This document shows, piece after piece, positions 18,931 through 29,572 of a DNA stretch of 64,000 bases (position 1 is the stretch's first letter; every line of letters starts with the position of its first letter). Where the stretch lies: positions 21,390,001 through 21,454,000 of the forward strand of contig OY727097.1 of NCBI GenBank assembly GCA_963402885.1. Reading direction: 5' to 3'. The position numbers were made by a program, and so were the translations under genes. This DNA is from Antedon bifida. Its lineage: Eukaryota; Echinodermata; Crinoidea; Comatulida; Antedonidae. The notes beneath the pieces are model-generated. The model did no database searches. It was not told where the DNA came from and saw only the letters and a list, made by a program, of their open reading frames with translations.

Positions 18931-21188
18931 TACTTGTTTTTTTTATTACTAACAATTATTGATTGTTTCTGTATAAATAACCTGCAGTGTTGACTAAAAA
19001 CCCAGTGCAAATCAAGAATCTGGATGTATTGCGATACTCAGAATATTTGACTATTCTATTTGAATATTCACCCATTCAATGAATATTAAACATTAAGTAC
19101 ATTTTAACTTACTATTGGAGGTTTCTAGTATTATAATAAATGTTCATATTATAAATAATTATTACATTACATGTTCATTATTATTTATTTTGTTGAAATT
19201 TTTTTTTTTTTTGCAACATAATTTCAAGCAGGCATTACCAAAAAAATTATACCTTTTCAGTCGCGTGCAACGCACTCTACAGCTCACTATGTCGGTCGGT
19301 CGGTTGGTCGGTAAACACTAACTTGAGCACGCGATTGCAGCCATGTATATGGCCTTGTTCAATATATTGAAAGTTACAAACAGCCAACATACAAGGAAAT
19401 CATAACACAATAATTGTCTAATGCTTGGTAACGACTAATTCATTCAGGTCCAGTCACGTAGCGTTAACGCCCATGCACATTTATTATTCGCCCATCTACT
19501 TTTGTGACGTGAACAGTTACGCAACCAATCACAACTGAGGAATGTTCGATTCGTGAATGTATTCGCTACTAATGGAAAACTTAGATGATTAGGTATTCTT
19601 TTTCCGGGATTCGTTTCTTTCTTTAAATTGAACTGGTTTTACTAATCGGATATAAATATTGGTGATAAAATAAGATTATTACGGTAATTGTCCTGTTTAC
19701 AAGTGGGGTTGCGACAGAGTAATGAAAATAAAAGTAAAGAAAAGTGATTATCAGTAGGCCTATTTACACGAAACTAAATTCTGGAGAATAGAACATAAGA
19801 AAATAAGTGTCTGAGTCTGAATATCTTCTGTGGATTTAGAATTACATAGGGTGACCTCACCTCACCAGCTTTGATATACGTTTGTTTAATGGTAGCGTAT
19901 AGGACCGAAATTTAAATTATATAAAGTTATACTTTCAAAGTAGGCCTACATATAATGGTTCAAGCAATAATTTGCTAGTGTGATTTTAGTAAGATCACTC
20001 CTCAAATCAATACAAGCACTTTCTTTAGGCCTAATCTGATCATTATTATTCGTGTTGCAAATGTATTCAAACAAATGATCTAATTCACATTTAGAAAAGG
20101 TGGTGCGTAGACAATTAAAACAAAAATCATTCTGATTACCAGAAGAGCATTAAGCAAAATATTCGGCAAACGATGGGATTCAATAATATGTACAATTCGA
20201 TTAAAACATACATACGCAAGCATTTTATACGTGTGACATTTATTGGGAACAAACTCAGTTCACCATATAACGTAAATAGAGTGTACATAACTGGTTTCCT
20301 AAATGAACTTCAAGTTTTTATTTTTAATTAACATGTTGTTATAAAAATCGAATTGATTAGAAGGGCAAGGTGCTGTAGAATACGATGTATGTATATCCGT
20401 GAAACGATTTAGGCCTACCAGTATGTGGTTTATGCTTCGTGTTTATTATATATACAGTACAAGTAATACTTAACATCACTGAAAATAAAATACGAATAAT
20501 ATTGTGAGAGAATGTGTTTTTAAATTAGAAATGTGCACGCATGATTGAAGCTAAACACACTATTTTTGAAGGCCTCCAAAAAGGTGAGTGCACGAATTTT
20601 CCTTTATGAAGTTAATAGAGCGTACCCGGTTTTATTGTCAGCAGTTATATTTTCTACTGGAATGTTCATTTTCAAGTTATGGAACGTCATATGGTCAGTT
20701 TTTTTTTAAAACGTACTTATTAGACTTCGTCCAATAGTTAGATAACTAGTGTATGGCCTAGACGTGATTTTAGCGTTAATGCGAACAGTATTTTAGCCTC
20801 ATCAGAATATCCTGAATTTGTATACAGTTCCAACCTTGGTTGGTGCACCTTTCTAGCTTGATCAGTGACCCACGTAGATCAGTTCAGCTTCATTCACCTA
20901 TATGTCAATAAAATAGAGGACCAGGAGACATTTTATGTTGATAGATGATTTTGCCTGTCTGTAAATCTTTTACTTAATTAACAACCACTCTGGTTAAATT
21001 GTTTATTCAAATATGATGTATTATGCGTGCAATTTCAGACCAGTTTTGTTTAGAGGACGCCATTAATTGATTTGATTATTATGACTTACTTTTTACGAAT
21101 GTAGTTCTCCAAAAACTATTTTCTTGTCAATAAATTGCCTGAATGACTGAATTTATTATATATTTTGATTTTTAAGATTAATCGTAAA
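18931..21188. other. Intergenic before the transporter gene
   Basis: Contains a GTCG-rich dispersed repeat (19253-19365, listed separately). Segments around 19800-20200 weakly match 29040-29240, so an old repeat is likely. No coding region was seen. The promoter of the transporter should lie here, but I cannot place it. Confidence 0.4.
19253..19365 (+). repeat. Dispersed repeat with GTCG microsatellite, single copy
   Basis: It starts AGTCGCGTGCAACGC, includes a (GTCG/GTTG)n tract and ends CCATGTATATGGCCTTGTTC. The same unit occurs as both arms of the foldback element at 28716-29572. Confidence 0.7.
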
Positions 21189-24100
21189 ATGAAAGAACAA
21201 AACGAAACTGAAAAGGAACCAATTTTACACAAAGAGGGTAAGATCCTAAATCAATGTATTTAGAATAGAATATTAAGATAGAATATTGGTATTTTTTGTA
21301 AGAAAATTATGTTTGTTTTGATAATTATAATATTGATACAAAATACTGTATTTTCTGTGGAAGTGATTAACTTTATTAAAACTGCAAAATTGCCTATTCA
21401 AAATCTGATTTTATTAATCTTCATTTTTTGTGGGACAATATATCTTTAATGTTATGTTCCAGATGCACCTCCAATACTGCCGATTCGTTATATCATTGTG
21501 TTCATGTGCTTCATTGCCGTCACACTGAACTATGCTACAAGAATGAACTTAAGTGTTGCATTGTTGGCCATGGTACCAAAAGATGGAATGAATTTGTCAA
21601 CATCTAATATATCTACGACATCTGACACAAGTAAACATGCGGTGGGTACAGCATGCATTTAAACTTTCAGTATCTTTAATATAGATTTGATCCAACTCGG
21701 TTCCTAGTCAATTCGGTGACCGGCTTATTGACTTAGGACCGATAAAATGGATTAGTGTTACCTCCTGGAGCAAGAAAGCATAGAACATGTGATTGAATCG
21801 AACCGAGTTGACTTGAGACAAGGTTGGCTATGAGACCGAGAACCGAGTTGACCGGTTTCTAATGTGGATATGAGAAGAAGATGTAAAATTGATGACTTTT
21901 AAAATTAAGTAATTTCATTTTAAAATAATATCAATTTGCTTTTGCCTAATGTTTATTATTGTCTAACTCAATTCAATTTAATTCTGGTTTATTAAAAAGA
22001 AGTGGAATATATACTTCACAAACGAACAAAAGAATTGGACGTTTAATAGAAGAATCTTCTACTGAATTTTTCATTCTCGATAGGTTTTAGACACTTTGGG
22101 CATATAATCCTCAAACAAACTGGTCGTTGTATCCAACGAAATTATAATGAATAGAATGCTTAAATTATGTAGTTATTAATTAAGTAACTTAAGACACTGT
22201 AGTGTAGCGATTACGAACTATATGTGGCAGAAACCTTGCTTTGATGATGACGACATTTTAATCCATTATTTTACAGATGTTTGATTGGAATCTTGAAACC
22301 CAACAATTTATTCTTGGTTCCTTATATTATGGATGTTCAATTACACCCGTCTTTGGTGGATGGTTAGTTGGAAAATTTGGTGGCTCACCTATTATATTAA
22401 TGGGAAACTTCTTGATGTCTTTGATGATGCTATTGACGCCAGTTGCTGCAGAAGTAGGAGTTTGGTTATTAGTAATAACTAGAATTATTGATGGAATGGG
22501 ACAGGTAACTTGTACACTGTAAATATATATATTAATGTAACCTATCACTGTCGCATTTGCCGTCGGAAACAAAAATATCTAGGCCTGAATGGTTAGCAAA
22601 TCACAGTTAAAAATATCAAAGCATGCAAAACGTTTCACATGATTTTGTATATTGTATTAAGTATTATTTATATATATATATATAAATGAATAAAAATACT
22701 GTAAGATGAGGGCGTATCAATTTGATCTCTGGTGCGCGTGCGTACAACTGAGGACTAGTGCTGTTCCGCCGTACCACGCCGAGAATGTTAAAGAGTCGCT
22801 ATCCAATCGAGTTCGAACAATACCATGAAAGCCCCAGTGGTCTAATGGTTAGGACATCTGCATATCAAGCAGGCGGTCCGAGTTCGAGTCTCGGTTGGGG
22901 CGACTTTTTCTCATTCTCACAGATTTCCTCATCTTTATCGTTTCAAATTAATTAATTAAATTTCAGTATATCACCGGGCGGTTTAGAATTAATGTTCTTT
23001 GCCTGATTTGTTTATATATATAAAAGTATCTCTTCGGAGATCCCGCCTCGTGAATAAAAATACTGTAAGATGAGGGCGTATCAATTTGATCTCTGGTGCG
23101 CGTGCGTACAACTGAGGACTAGTGCTGTTCCGCCGTACCACGCCGAGAATGTTAAAGAGTCGCTATCCAATCGAGTTCGAACAATACCATGAAAGCCCCA
23201 GTGGTCTAATGGTTAGGACATCTGCATATCAAGCAGGCGGTCCGAGTTCGAGTCTCGGTTGGGGCGACTTTTTCTCATTCTCACAGATTTCCTCATCTTT
23301 ATCGTTTCAAATTAATTAATTAAATTTCAGTATATCACCGGGCGGTTTAGAATTAATGTTCTTTGCCTGATTTGTTTATATATATAAAAGTATCTCTTCG
23401 GAGATCCCGCCTCGTGAATAAAAATACTGTAAGATGAGGGCGTATCAATTTGATCTCTGGTGCGCGTGCGTACAACTGAGGACTAGTGCTGTTCCGCCGT
23501 ACCACGCCGAGAATGTTAAAGAGTCGCTATCCAATCGAGTTCGAACAATACCATGAAAGCCCCAGTGGTCTAATGGTTAGGACATCTGCATATCAAGCAG
23601 GCGGTCCGAGTTCGAGTCTCGGTTGGGGCGACTTTTTCTCATTCTCACAGATTTCCTCATCTTTATCGTTTCAAATTAATTAATTAAATTTCAGTATATC
23701 ACCGGGCGGTTTAGAATTAATGTTCTTTGCCTGATTTGTTTATATATATAAAAGTATCTCTTCGGAGATCCCGCCTCGTGAATAAAAATACTGTAAGATG
23801 AGGGCGTATCAATTTGATCTCTGGTGCGCGTGCGTACAACTGAGGACTAGTGCTGTTCCGCCGTACCACGCCGAGAATGTTAAAGAGTCGCTATCCAATC
23901 GAGTTCGAACAATACCATGAAAGCCCCAGTGGTCTAATGGTTAGGACATCTGCATATCAAGCAGGCGGTCCGAGTTCGAGTCTCGGTTGGGGCGACTTTT
24001 TCTCATTCTCACAGATTTCCTCATCTTTATCGTTTCAAATTAATTAATTAAATTTCAGTATATCACCGGGCGGTTTAGAATTAATGTTCTTTGCCTGATT

Positions 24101-27100
24101 TGTTTATATATATAAAAGTATCTCTTCGGAGATCCCGCCTCGTGAATAAAAATACTGTAAGATGAGGGCGTATCAATTTGATCTCTGGTGCGCGTGCGTA
24201 CAACTGAGGACTAGTGCTGTTCCGCCGTACCACGCCGAGAATGTTAAAGAGTCGCTATCCAATCGAGTTCGAACAATACCATGAAAGCCCCAGTGGTCTA
24301 ATGGTTAGGACATCTGCATATCAAGCAGGCGGTCCGAGTTCGAGTCTCGGTTGGGGCGACTTTTTCTCATTCTCACAGATTTCCTCATCTTTATCGTTTC
24401 AAATTAATTAATTAAATTTCAGTATATCACCGGGCGGTTTAGAATTAATGTTCTTTGCCTGATTTGTTTATATATATATTACCATGAAATTATTCTTAAT
24501 ATTAGGGATTAGTTTATCCGGCTGTGTTTAACCTCGTTACAAACTGGTCAAAGCTCAGTGAACGTAGTACTTTTATATCGATTTCTGCATCAGGTAAGTG
24601 ATATAGCAATTATTTTTTAAACATAAATAATAAAATGTAGATGATGTAATAGTAGCATAATGAAATTGGTTTTCAGTTTGTCATATAAGTAAGTCGATAG
24701 GCCTAAAATACATTCATTTGAATCACTAATGTCGGAGAAAAAGTAATAAATGTTTATATTTTATCTTTAAAATTATACTTTAAGGATTCGGGTTTGGTCC
24801 AGTAATTGCTAGTTATTTATCTGCCTTACTCTGTTCAACTGATTTCTTGGGAGGATGGCCATCCACATTTTATTTATTTGGTAAGTAAAACCACTTTGGG
24901 TTTTCGGAAAATACCATTTACCCTCAAACTATTAAATCTATGGTCTTAAAGAACGTTGAAACTATATCTAAAAGACACAAGTAGACTTGTTCAGGTTGTA
25001 TTTTAATTGTTATCGTAATATGCCACGGCTTCCTCATAAATAAATGTAGCCTTTTTGTTTGGCGATCTTCGCATGCTTTTTATTCATATTAGTTAGACCT
25101 GTATTACTCGACCGCAGTAATTCTATATGTATGTACATTTGGGAATAAATTGTAATTTTCTTGGGGAAAAATGTAGAACGAAATTGTTAGGTTCTTAATG
25201 GTCTATTATCTAAGGCAAATACTGAAAATGGCAATGCAGCTTGTGAGTATCATTGCCTTTCAGTGCCTGGATAAAGTGCAACTATATTTTATTTGCACGT
25301 TCTCTCCATCATAGCATATATTTTTAAATTAAATTAAATGTTATGCTGTAGGTGTACTTGGTCTAATATGGTGTATTGGTTGGTGTATTGTGGGATCGAA
25401 TCAAGTAACCAGTAACAGATGGATATCAACAATTGAAAAAGATTCTATTTTATGTTCTCAAAAAACGGATGAATTCAAAAGTATAAATGTAAGGAAATCA
25501 ATGATTGATTGAATACATAGATAGTTCATTAGTGGCTTCAACCAAACCTAAAACGACATGATTATATGTGTATTTTATCATAGAAAGTCGCCCTTGTTTG
25601 TAAAAATTGCCTTTTTAGATTGCCATGCCTACCCGGTCATAAGATTTCGAATGGTTCAGTTAAAGATGTATATTTCTCCAAAAACATGAAAAATGAAGAT
25701 TATTTTTAAAAAAAAGACTTTGAATAGGCCATTTCGCAGTTTAATAAAGTTAATCACTTCCGTAGAAAAAAAAACTATAAAAAAAATACGTTTTCACTTA
25801 CTAAAAGGACACTAGATTAGTATTAAAAACTGTAATTTAAAGCAAAAAATAGTCAAATTTACTGGAAGATGGGCTTTTGGTTAAATTCAACCAGTAAATT
25901 TTACTATTTTTTGCTTTAAATTACAGTTTTTCGATCCGATTTTTGGTTAAGGTCAAAGTGGCATTAAAATGGCTTATTCAACAAAACAATTTTATCACGA
26001 GGAAAATATATCTTTGAAGAATAGTGTAAAAATACTAATCTGTGTCACGTACATACTTTAATGATGTAACGATTACTTTAAATTCATTATCTGTACTTCA
26101 GGTACGCCAATACAAGGTACCATGGAAACAGATCGGCAAGTCACCGGTTGTTTGGACACTGTGCGTTTGCAACATTGCCTTCAATTTCGGATTTTTTCTT
26201 TTATTAACAAATGTTCCAATATTTTTCAAAACGATTTTGAGATTTGAGTTGAAAATGGTGAGTAAAATTAGTTGCCTACTAGATTATATACTTCAATCTA
26301 CACACAAGCACAAATGTATAGAAGTTAAGAAAAATAAAGATGGTTAAAAATTATTTAAAATAACTAAGACCCGAAGAGCCAAGTTTTAGGAAATCAGTTA
26401 TTCATGAAGCGTTTGGTTTTACAACGATAACTTTCAATTTGAAGTTGATGTCTCAGAAACATGAAGCACTACACCGAGTGGCAGGGGACCAGGTGGAGAA
26501 TAAACCGATTTTATTATATACGACTTAACTTGGTCAGAAAACCAGACATAGAGGAATTACATCAAAATGTTTCTTCTTAATTCCTCAGACTGGTTTACTA
26601 AGCACATTGCCTCATTTTGTATTCTTTATTGTTATGTTATTCGGAGGAGTTCTTGCTGATGCCTTGATATTTCATAAAATATTGTCTGCTATATCCACAC
26701 GGAAGTTATTGGCGTTTTGTGGTATGTAATAATATTTTTAATAAGTTAAAAATGCGAGAGATGATACAGATTCATTTATTGTCCAATATAAATGGAAATT
26801 ACAGTGCTATTAAATTATCTTGGCTTGCCTAAAATAAATATAAGGGGAAAAAAGGACTATCTAATATCTGTTATAATGCCTTATCCCAGCTGGGTAGAAC
26901 GAGTACTTGTAACGGTCCATCTGAGCGTTCACCGTCCTCATCCTACCACTTCTAACGATAACGGAGCCGATAATGTCGTTATGAAGAGGATGATTGGTGT
27001 CTTCCAATATAGCATGGAGCACTCATCTATAAAGCCAAATACAAAAACCGAACATGCTTGACACAAAAACAATGGCAAGTCATGCTATACTTTAATTTCT

Positions 27101-28129
27101 CAATAACGGTCTCAGATTACAAAATAAAGTAGACATAATTTATTTATATTTTTTATTTTTATCCGCGAATAACGTGACAAAGTGTTCCTCCACTGGCGCC
27201 ACACATGCTGGTTAATAATAATAGAGGTCAATTTGTGTTCATCCAGTTTGTATATTATAATATATTGTATATTTATTACGTTTCATCTTTTATCATTGTA
27301 TCCCTTTTCATCTAGCTCTTGGGATTTCACCAATTTTCCTAGTGTCCATTGGTTACGTTGCTAACAAAGAACTCGCAGTAGTGATCTTAATGATTGTTGT
27401 GTTTGGTATGACCGCTCTTTATATTCCGTCAGTAGAAGCGAATGTACTGGATATTTCACCTAACCATTCCGGGTTGATAATTGGACTTATGTCGTCAACA
27501 TCACATGTCTGTGGATTCATCGCCCCAGAAATTGTAGGCATTTTAACTAGAAGTGGTGTAAGTATAGGCCTAGGCTTATTTACGTAATGTGGTAATGAAA
27601 ATTAATAATTTTTGCAAATGATGATGGATGAGGATGCTTCGACGGATTTATTCAGTTGATATGATAGTTGATACTATTATAGCTGTTATATAAATTTAAT
27701 TTTATCTGATATCTTATATAATCTATATCTTATAAAATAATATAATTTAATGACGTTACTGCAGTAACTCAATTTTCCTTATAGTAAACGTGTGATTTTA
27801 GTTTGTATTAATTTTTAAGTTTGTGAAGAATTCATTGCAATAAACAGTGTCTCCAAGAGTAAGAGTAAATAAAATGCAGTTACTGTAGTAACTGCACAGA
27901 ATATTTTGACATGATCCCTTATGTGTCCATTCCTGTATTTCAGAATACAATCTATCAGTGGAGGAAAATCTTTTGGATTGCAGCCAGTTTACAAGTGTTT
28001 GGATTAGTGTGTTTTCTGATCTTCGGCACTAGTGAGGTACAAGAATGGACCGGAGATGACAATACGGACACTGAACTCAATGAGGGAAAGAGAAATGAAT
28101 ATAGGCTACTGAGTCACAACAGCAAATAG
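21189..28129 (+). CDS. SLC17-family (sialin-like) transporter, 497 aa
   Basis: Ten exons join in frame: 21189-21237, 21463-21641, 22277-22504, 24506-24593, 24785-24880, 25352-25488, 26102-26257, 26589-26721, 27316-27557 and 27944-28129. The product is a 12-segment major-facilitator membrane protein, at the usual SLC17 length. Family features: YATRMNLSVALLAM in TM1 with a glycosylatable loop after it (NLS, NIS), a FDWN block before TM2, RIIDGMGQGLVYPAVF around TM4, VPWKQIGKSP after TM6, and NVLDISPNHSG before TM11. SLC17 members move organic anions (sialic acid, glutamate, phosphate, nucleotides) with H+, Na+ or voltage; the substrate here cannot be read. Where sialin-type proteins have His in YPAMH, this one has Phe160. 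The cytosolic tail is acidic and ends in RLLSHNSK. Intron 3 carries the tRNA array. Confidence 0.93.
21355..21450 (-). mobile_element. Partial MITE (AGATATATTGTCCC family) next to a splice acceptor
   Basis: The minus strand matches one end of the family: AAAGATATATTGTCCCAC, then AAAATCAGATTTTGAATAGG, then AAGTTAATCACTTCC. The element end lies 12 bp before the acceptor AG at 21461-21462 of the transporter's second exon. Confidence 0.65.
22831..22902 (+). tRNA. tRNA, anticodon AUC (Asp by code), copy 1
   Basis: An intact 72-nt cloverleaf. Acceptor stem GCCCCAG/TTGGGGC, D arm GTC/GAC with loop TAATGGTTAG, anticodon stem TCTGC/GCAGG, loop A-T-A-T-C-A-A giving anticodon ATC (T33 and A37 as expected). 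The variable loop is 4 nt, the T arm is CCGAG/CTCGG with loop TTCGAGT, and the discriminator is G. The A box TGGTCTAATGG and B box GAGTTCGAGTC fit Pol III promoters, and TTTTT follows at once. AUC would read GAU (Asp); animals normally use GUC. The body also resembles tRNA-Gln/Glu, so isotype is uncertain. Confidence 0.9.
23195..23266 (+). tRNA. tRNA, anticodon AUC, copy 2
   Basis: Identical by eye to copy 1, 364 bp downstream, with the same T5 terminator. Confidence 0.9.
23559..23630 (+). tRNA. tRNA, anticodon AUC, copy 3
   Basis: Identical by eye to copy 1; third unit of the array. Confidence 0.9.
23923..23994 (+). tRNA. tRNA, anticodon AUC, copy 4
   Basis: Identical by eye to copy 1; fourth unit of the array. 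Confidence 0.9.
24287..24358 (+). tRNA. tRNA, anticodon AUC, copy 5
   Basis: Identical by eye to copy 1; last unit, whose downstream spacer is truncated about 35 bp before the next exon's acceptor at 24505. Confidence 0.9.
24881..25351. other. Transporter intron 5, nothing recognised
   Basis: Plain AT-rich intron between exons 24785-24880 and 25352-25488. No repeat ends or structure seen. Confidence 0.5.
25661..26017 (+). mobile_element. MITE with large internal palindrome (AGATGTATTGTCCC family)
   Basis: Ends TTAAAGATGTATATTTCTCC and GGAAAATATATCTTTGA are inverted repeats. Inside, AAAACTGTAATTTAAAGC ... AATTTACTGG folds onto CCAGTAAATTTTACTA ... GCTTTAAATTACAGTTTTT. It lies in intron 6 of the transporter. 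Relatives: 21355-21450, 52448-52545, 56175-56430 and 61311-61582. Confidence 0.7.
26722..27315. other. Transporter intron 8, nothing recognised
   Basis: AT-rich intron. A chance 89-codon frame at 26792-27061 has no splice or protein support. No repeat ends seen. Confidence 0.5.
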
Positions 28130-28715
28130 AGGATTGAATCTACCTGATTTATATTTAATGCATTGTAGCAGTATGAGATTTATTTGGTTAAAAACGAATG
28201 ACACACAAAAGATAGAACAGTATAAACGAAACTAATTGAAGCAGAATAAGCAAAACAAATTTGAATAATATAAAACCTTTTATTTGACCAATGGACAATA
28301 CACATGTGGATAATACCCACGTTCTCAGTTATTATTTTGTTTTAAAAGTTCATAGTGCACTGCGGTTTTTTGTCAAGATTGTATTATTGTAATTCCTTGA
28401 CGGTGATTGGCTAATAGTTAGGCCATCTACGTCACAGCCAATCACGGCTAAAAATACTTTTAGATAAGCAATGCAGAAAACATGCATTATTCAATGTTAT
28501 GATAGTAATAATTTATTTGGAAGTTATATACTTTTGAAACAGTGGAACGCTTCTAAATGGAGTTCAGCGTAAATAAAATAAAAGTGAAAGAAATTTAACA
28601 ATAGGCATATTTACCAAAACACTTAATTATGTACAAAATGTAAAAGTAGCAAAAGTAATAAAGGTTTTAATAATAAAGAACTAAGCATTTCCATTGTTGC
28701 TTTCCTCTCTCTTTT
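28130..28715. other. 3' flank of the transporter gene
   Basis: Presumed 3'UTR and intergenic DNA. AATAAA-type hexamers occur around 28570-28580, but none stands out. Nothing else was recognised. Confidence 0.45.
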
Positions 28716-29572
28716 TAGTCGCGTGCAACGCGACTCTACAGCTCACTATGTCGGTCGGTTGGTCGGTCGGTCGGTAAACACTAACTCAAATTTGAGCACG
28801 CGACTGCAGCCATGTATATGGCCTTGTTCCATGCCTGTTTTGTGAAGCTTTTAAAATCGATCAAATGCAACTTTTACATTTGTAGAAAGATCAGTAGATT
28901 AGAGTGGTGAACCAAGAACATACATTGGTTTTTGGTTTATAATTGCTCCATTAATAAATTGGTTCAAAGCATCAGTTGCTTTCGATAGACTTTTCTCAAG
29001 CATTGCAATTTTCTCCAGTCTAATATTCCGGAGAGCAGGACATGAAGAAAGGAAATGCCTATAATATCTTCAGTGGATTTCTTCTGACCAACTTGGTCTG
29101 TTTAATTGGTAACGTATTGGACTTCACCTATCAGAAAAAGCCTGTGCGTAAATAAGTTAAAAATTTAAAACGAAAATCATTCTGTGTCAATCGTTATAAA
29201 GTTGAAGCAGAGCATTAAGCAAAATCTCGGCCGACGATGGATTCCATACAATATACAATGTTCTGTTACCTTATTGAATATTTCGCTACTATTATTATTA
29301 TTAGGTTATATGCATTATCTTCTGTAGGCCACTTTTATTCATTCTTCCATTCCGTGACAAAGATATAGGCCTACAAGATTAAATAATAAACAAGGTCATA
29401 TACATGGCTGCAGTCGCGTGCTCAAGTTAGTGTTTACCGACCAACCGACCGACCGACCAACCAACCAAGCGCCTTGAGCACTTTGTGGATATGTGCGCTT
29501 TATAAATCTTATTATCTTATCTTAACCGACCGACCAATCGACCGACATAGTGAGCTGTAGAGTCAAACATAA
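28716..29572. mobile_element. Foldback element with GTCG-rich inverted arms
   Basis: The left arm (28716-28830) starts AGTCGCGTGCAACGCGACT, which contains the perfect 7-bp hairpin GTCGCGT/ACGCGAC, has a (GTCG)n tract and ends in GCCTTGTTCC. The right arm (29388-29572) is its inverse, interrupted at about 29465-29525 by an inserted GAGCACTTTGTGGATATGTG ... CTTTATAAATCTTATTATC piece that looks like a LINE/SINE 3' tail. A lone arm lies at 19253-19365. Confidence 0.65.

Larger units (their letters stand above)
22687..24470 (+). repeat. Five tandem 364-bp units, each with a tRNA gene
   Basis: Units start at 22687, 23051, 23415, 23779 and 24143. By eye they are identical. The last lacks the final segment with the TTCG hairpin. 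Each holds an upstream spacer, a tRNA gene, a T5 terminator and an AT-rich spacer, and the first four end in ATCTC-TTCG-GAGAT. The array lies in intron 3 of the transporter in the same orientation. Open frames of 65 codons in each unit are by-products of the repeat and overlap the tRNA. Confidence 0.95.

Noticed and set aside
22758..24411. Five identical 65-codon open frames in the tandem units
   Set aside because: Each overlaps the tRNA gene and its terminator and exists only because the unit repeats; no splice sites or protein similarity.
22687..24470. CRISPR-like array
   Set aside because: Units are long and identical throughout without variable spacers, in a eukaryotic intron, and contain tRNA genes.
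26792..27061. Possible extra exon (89 codons) in the transporter
   Set aside because: Falls in intron 8; inserting it would break the well-aligned SLC17 sequence, and there is no suitable splice pair.
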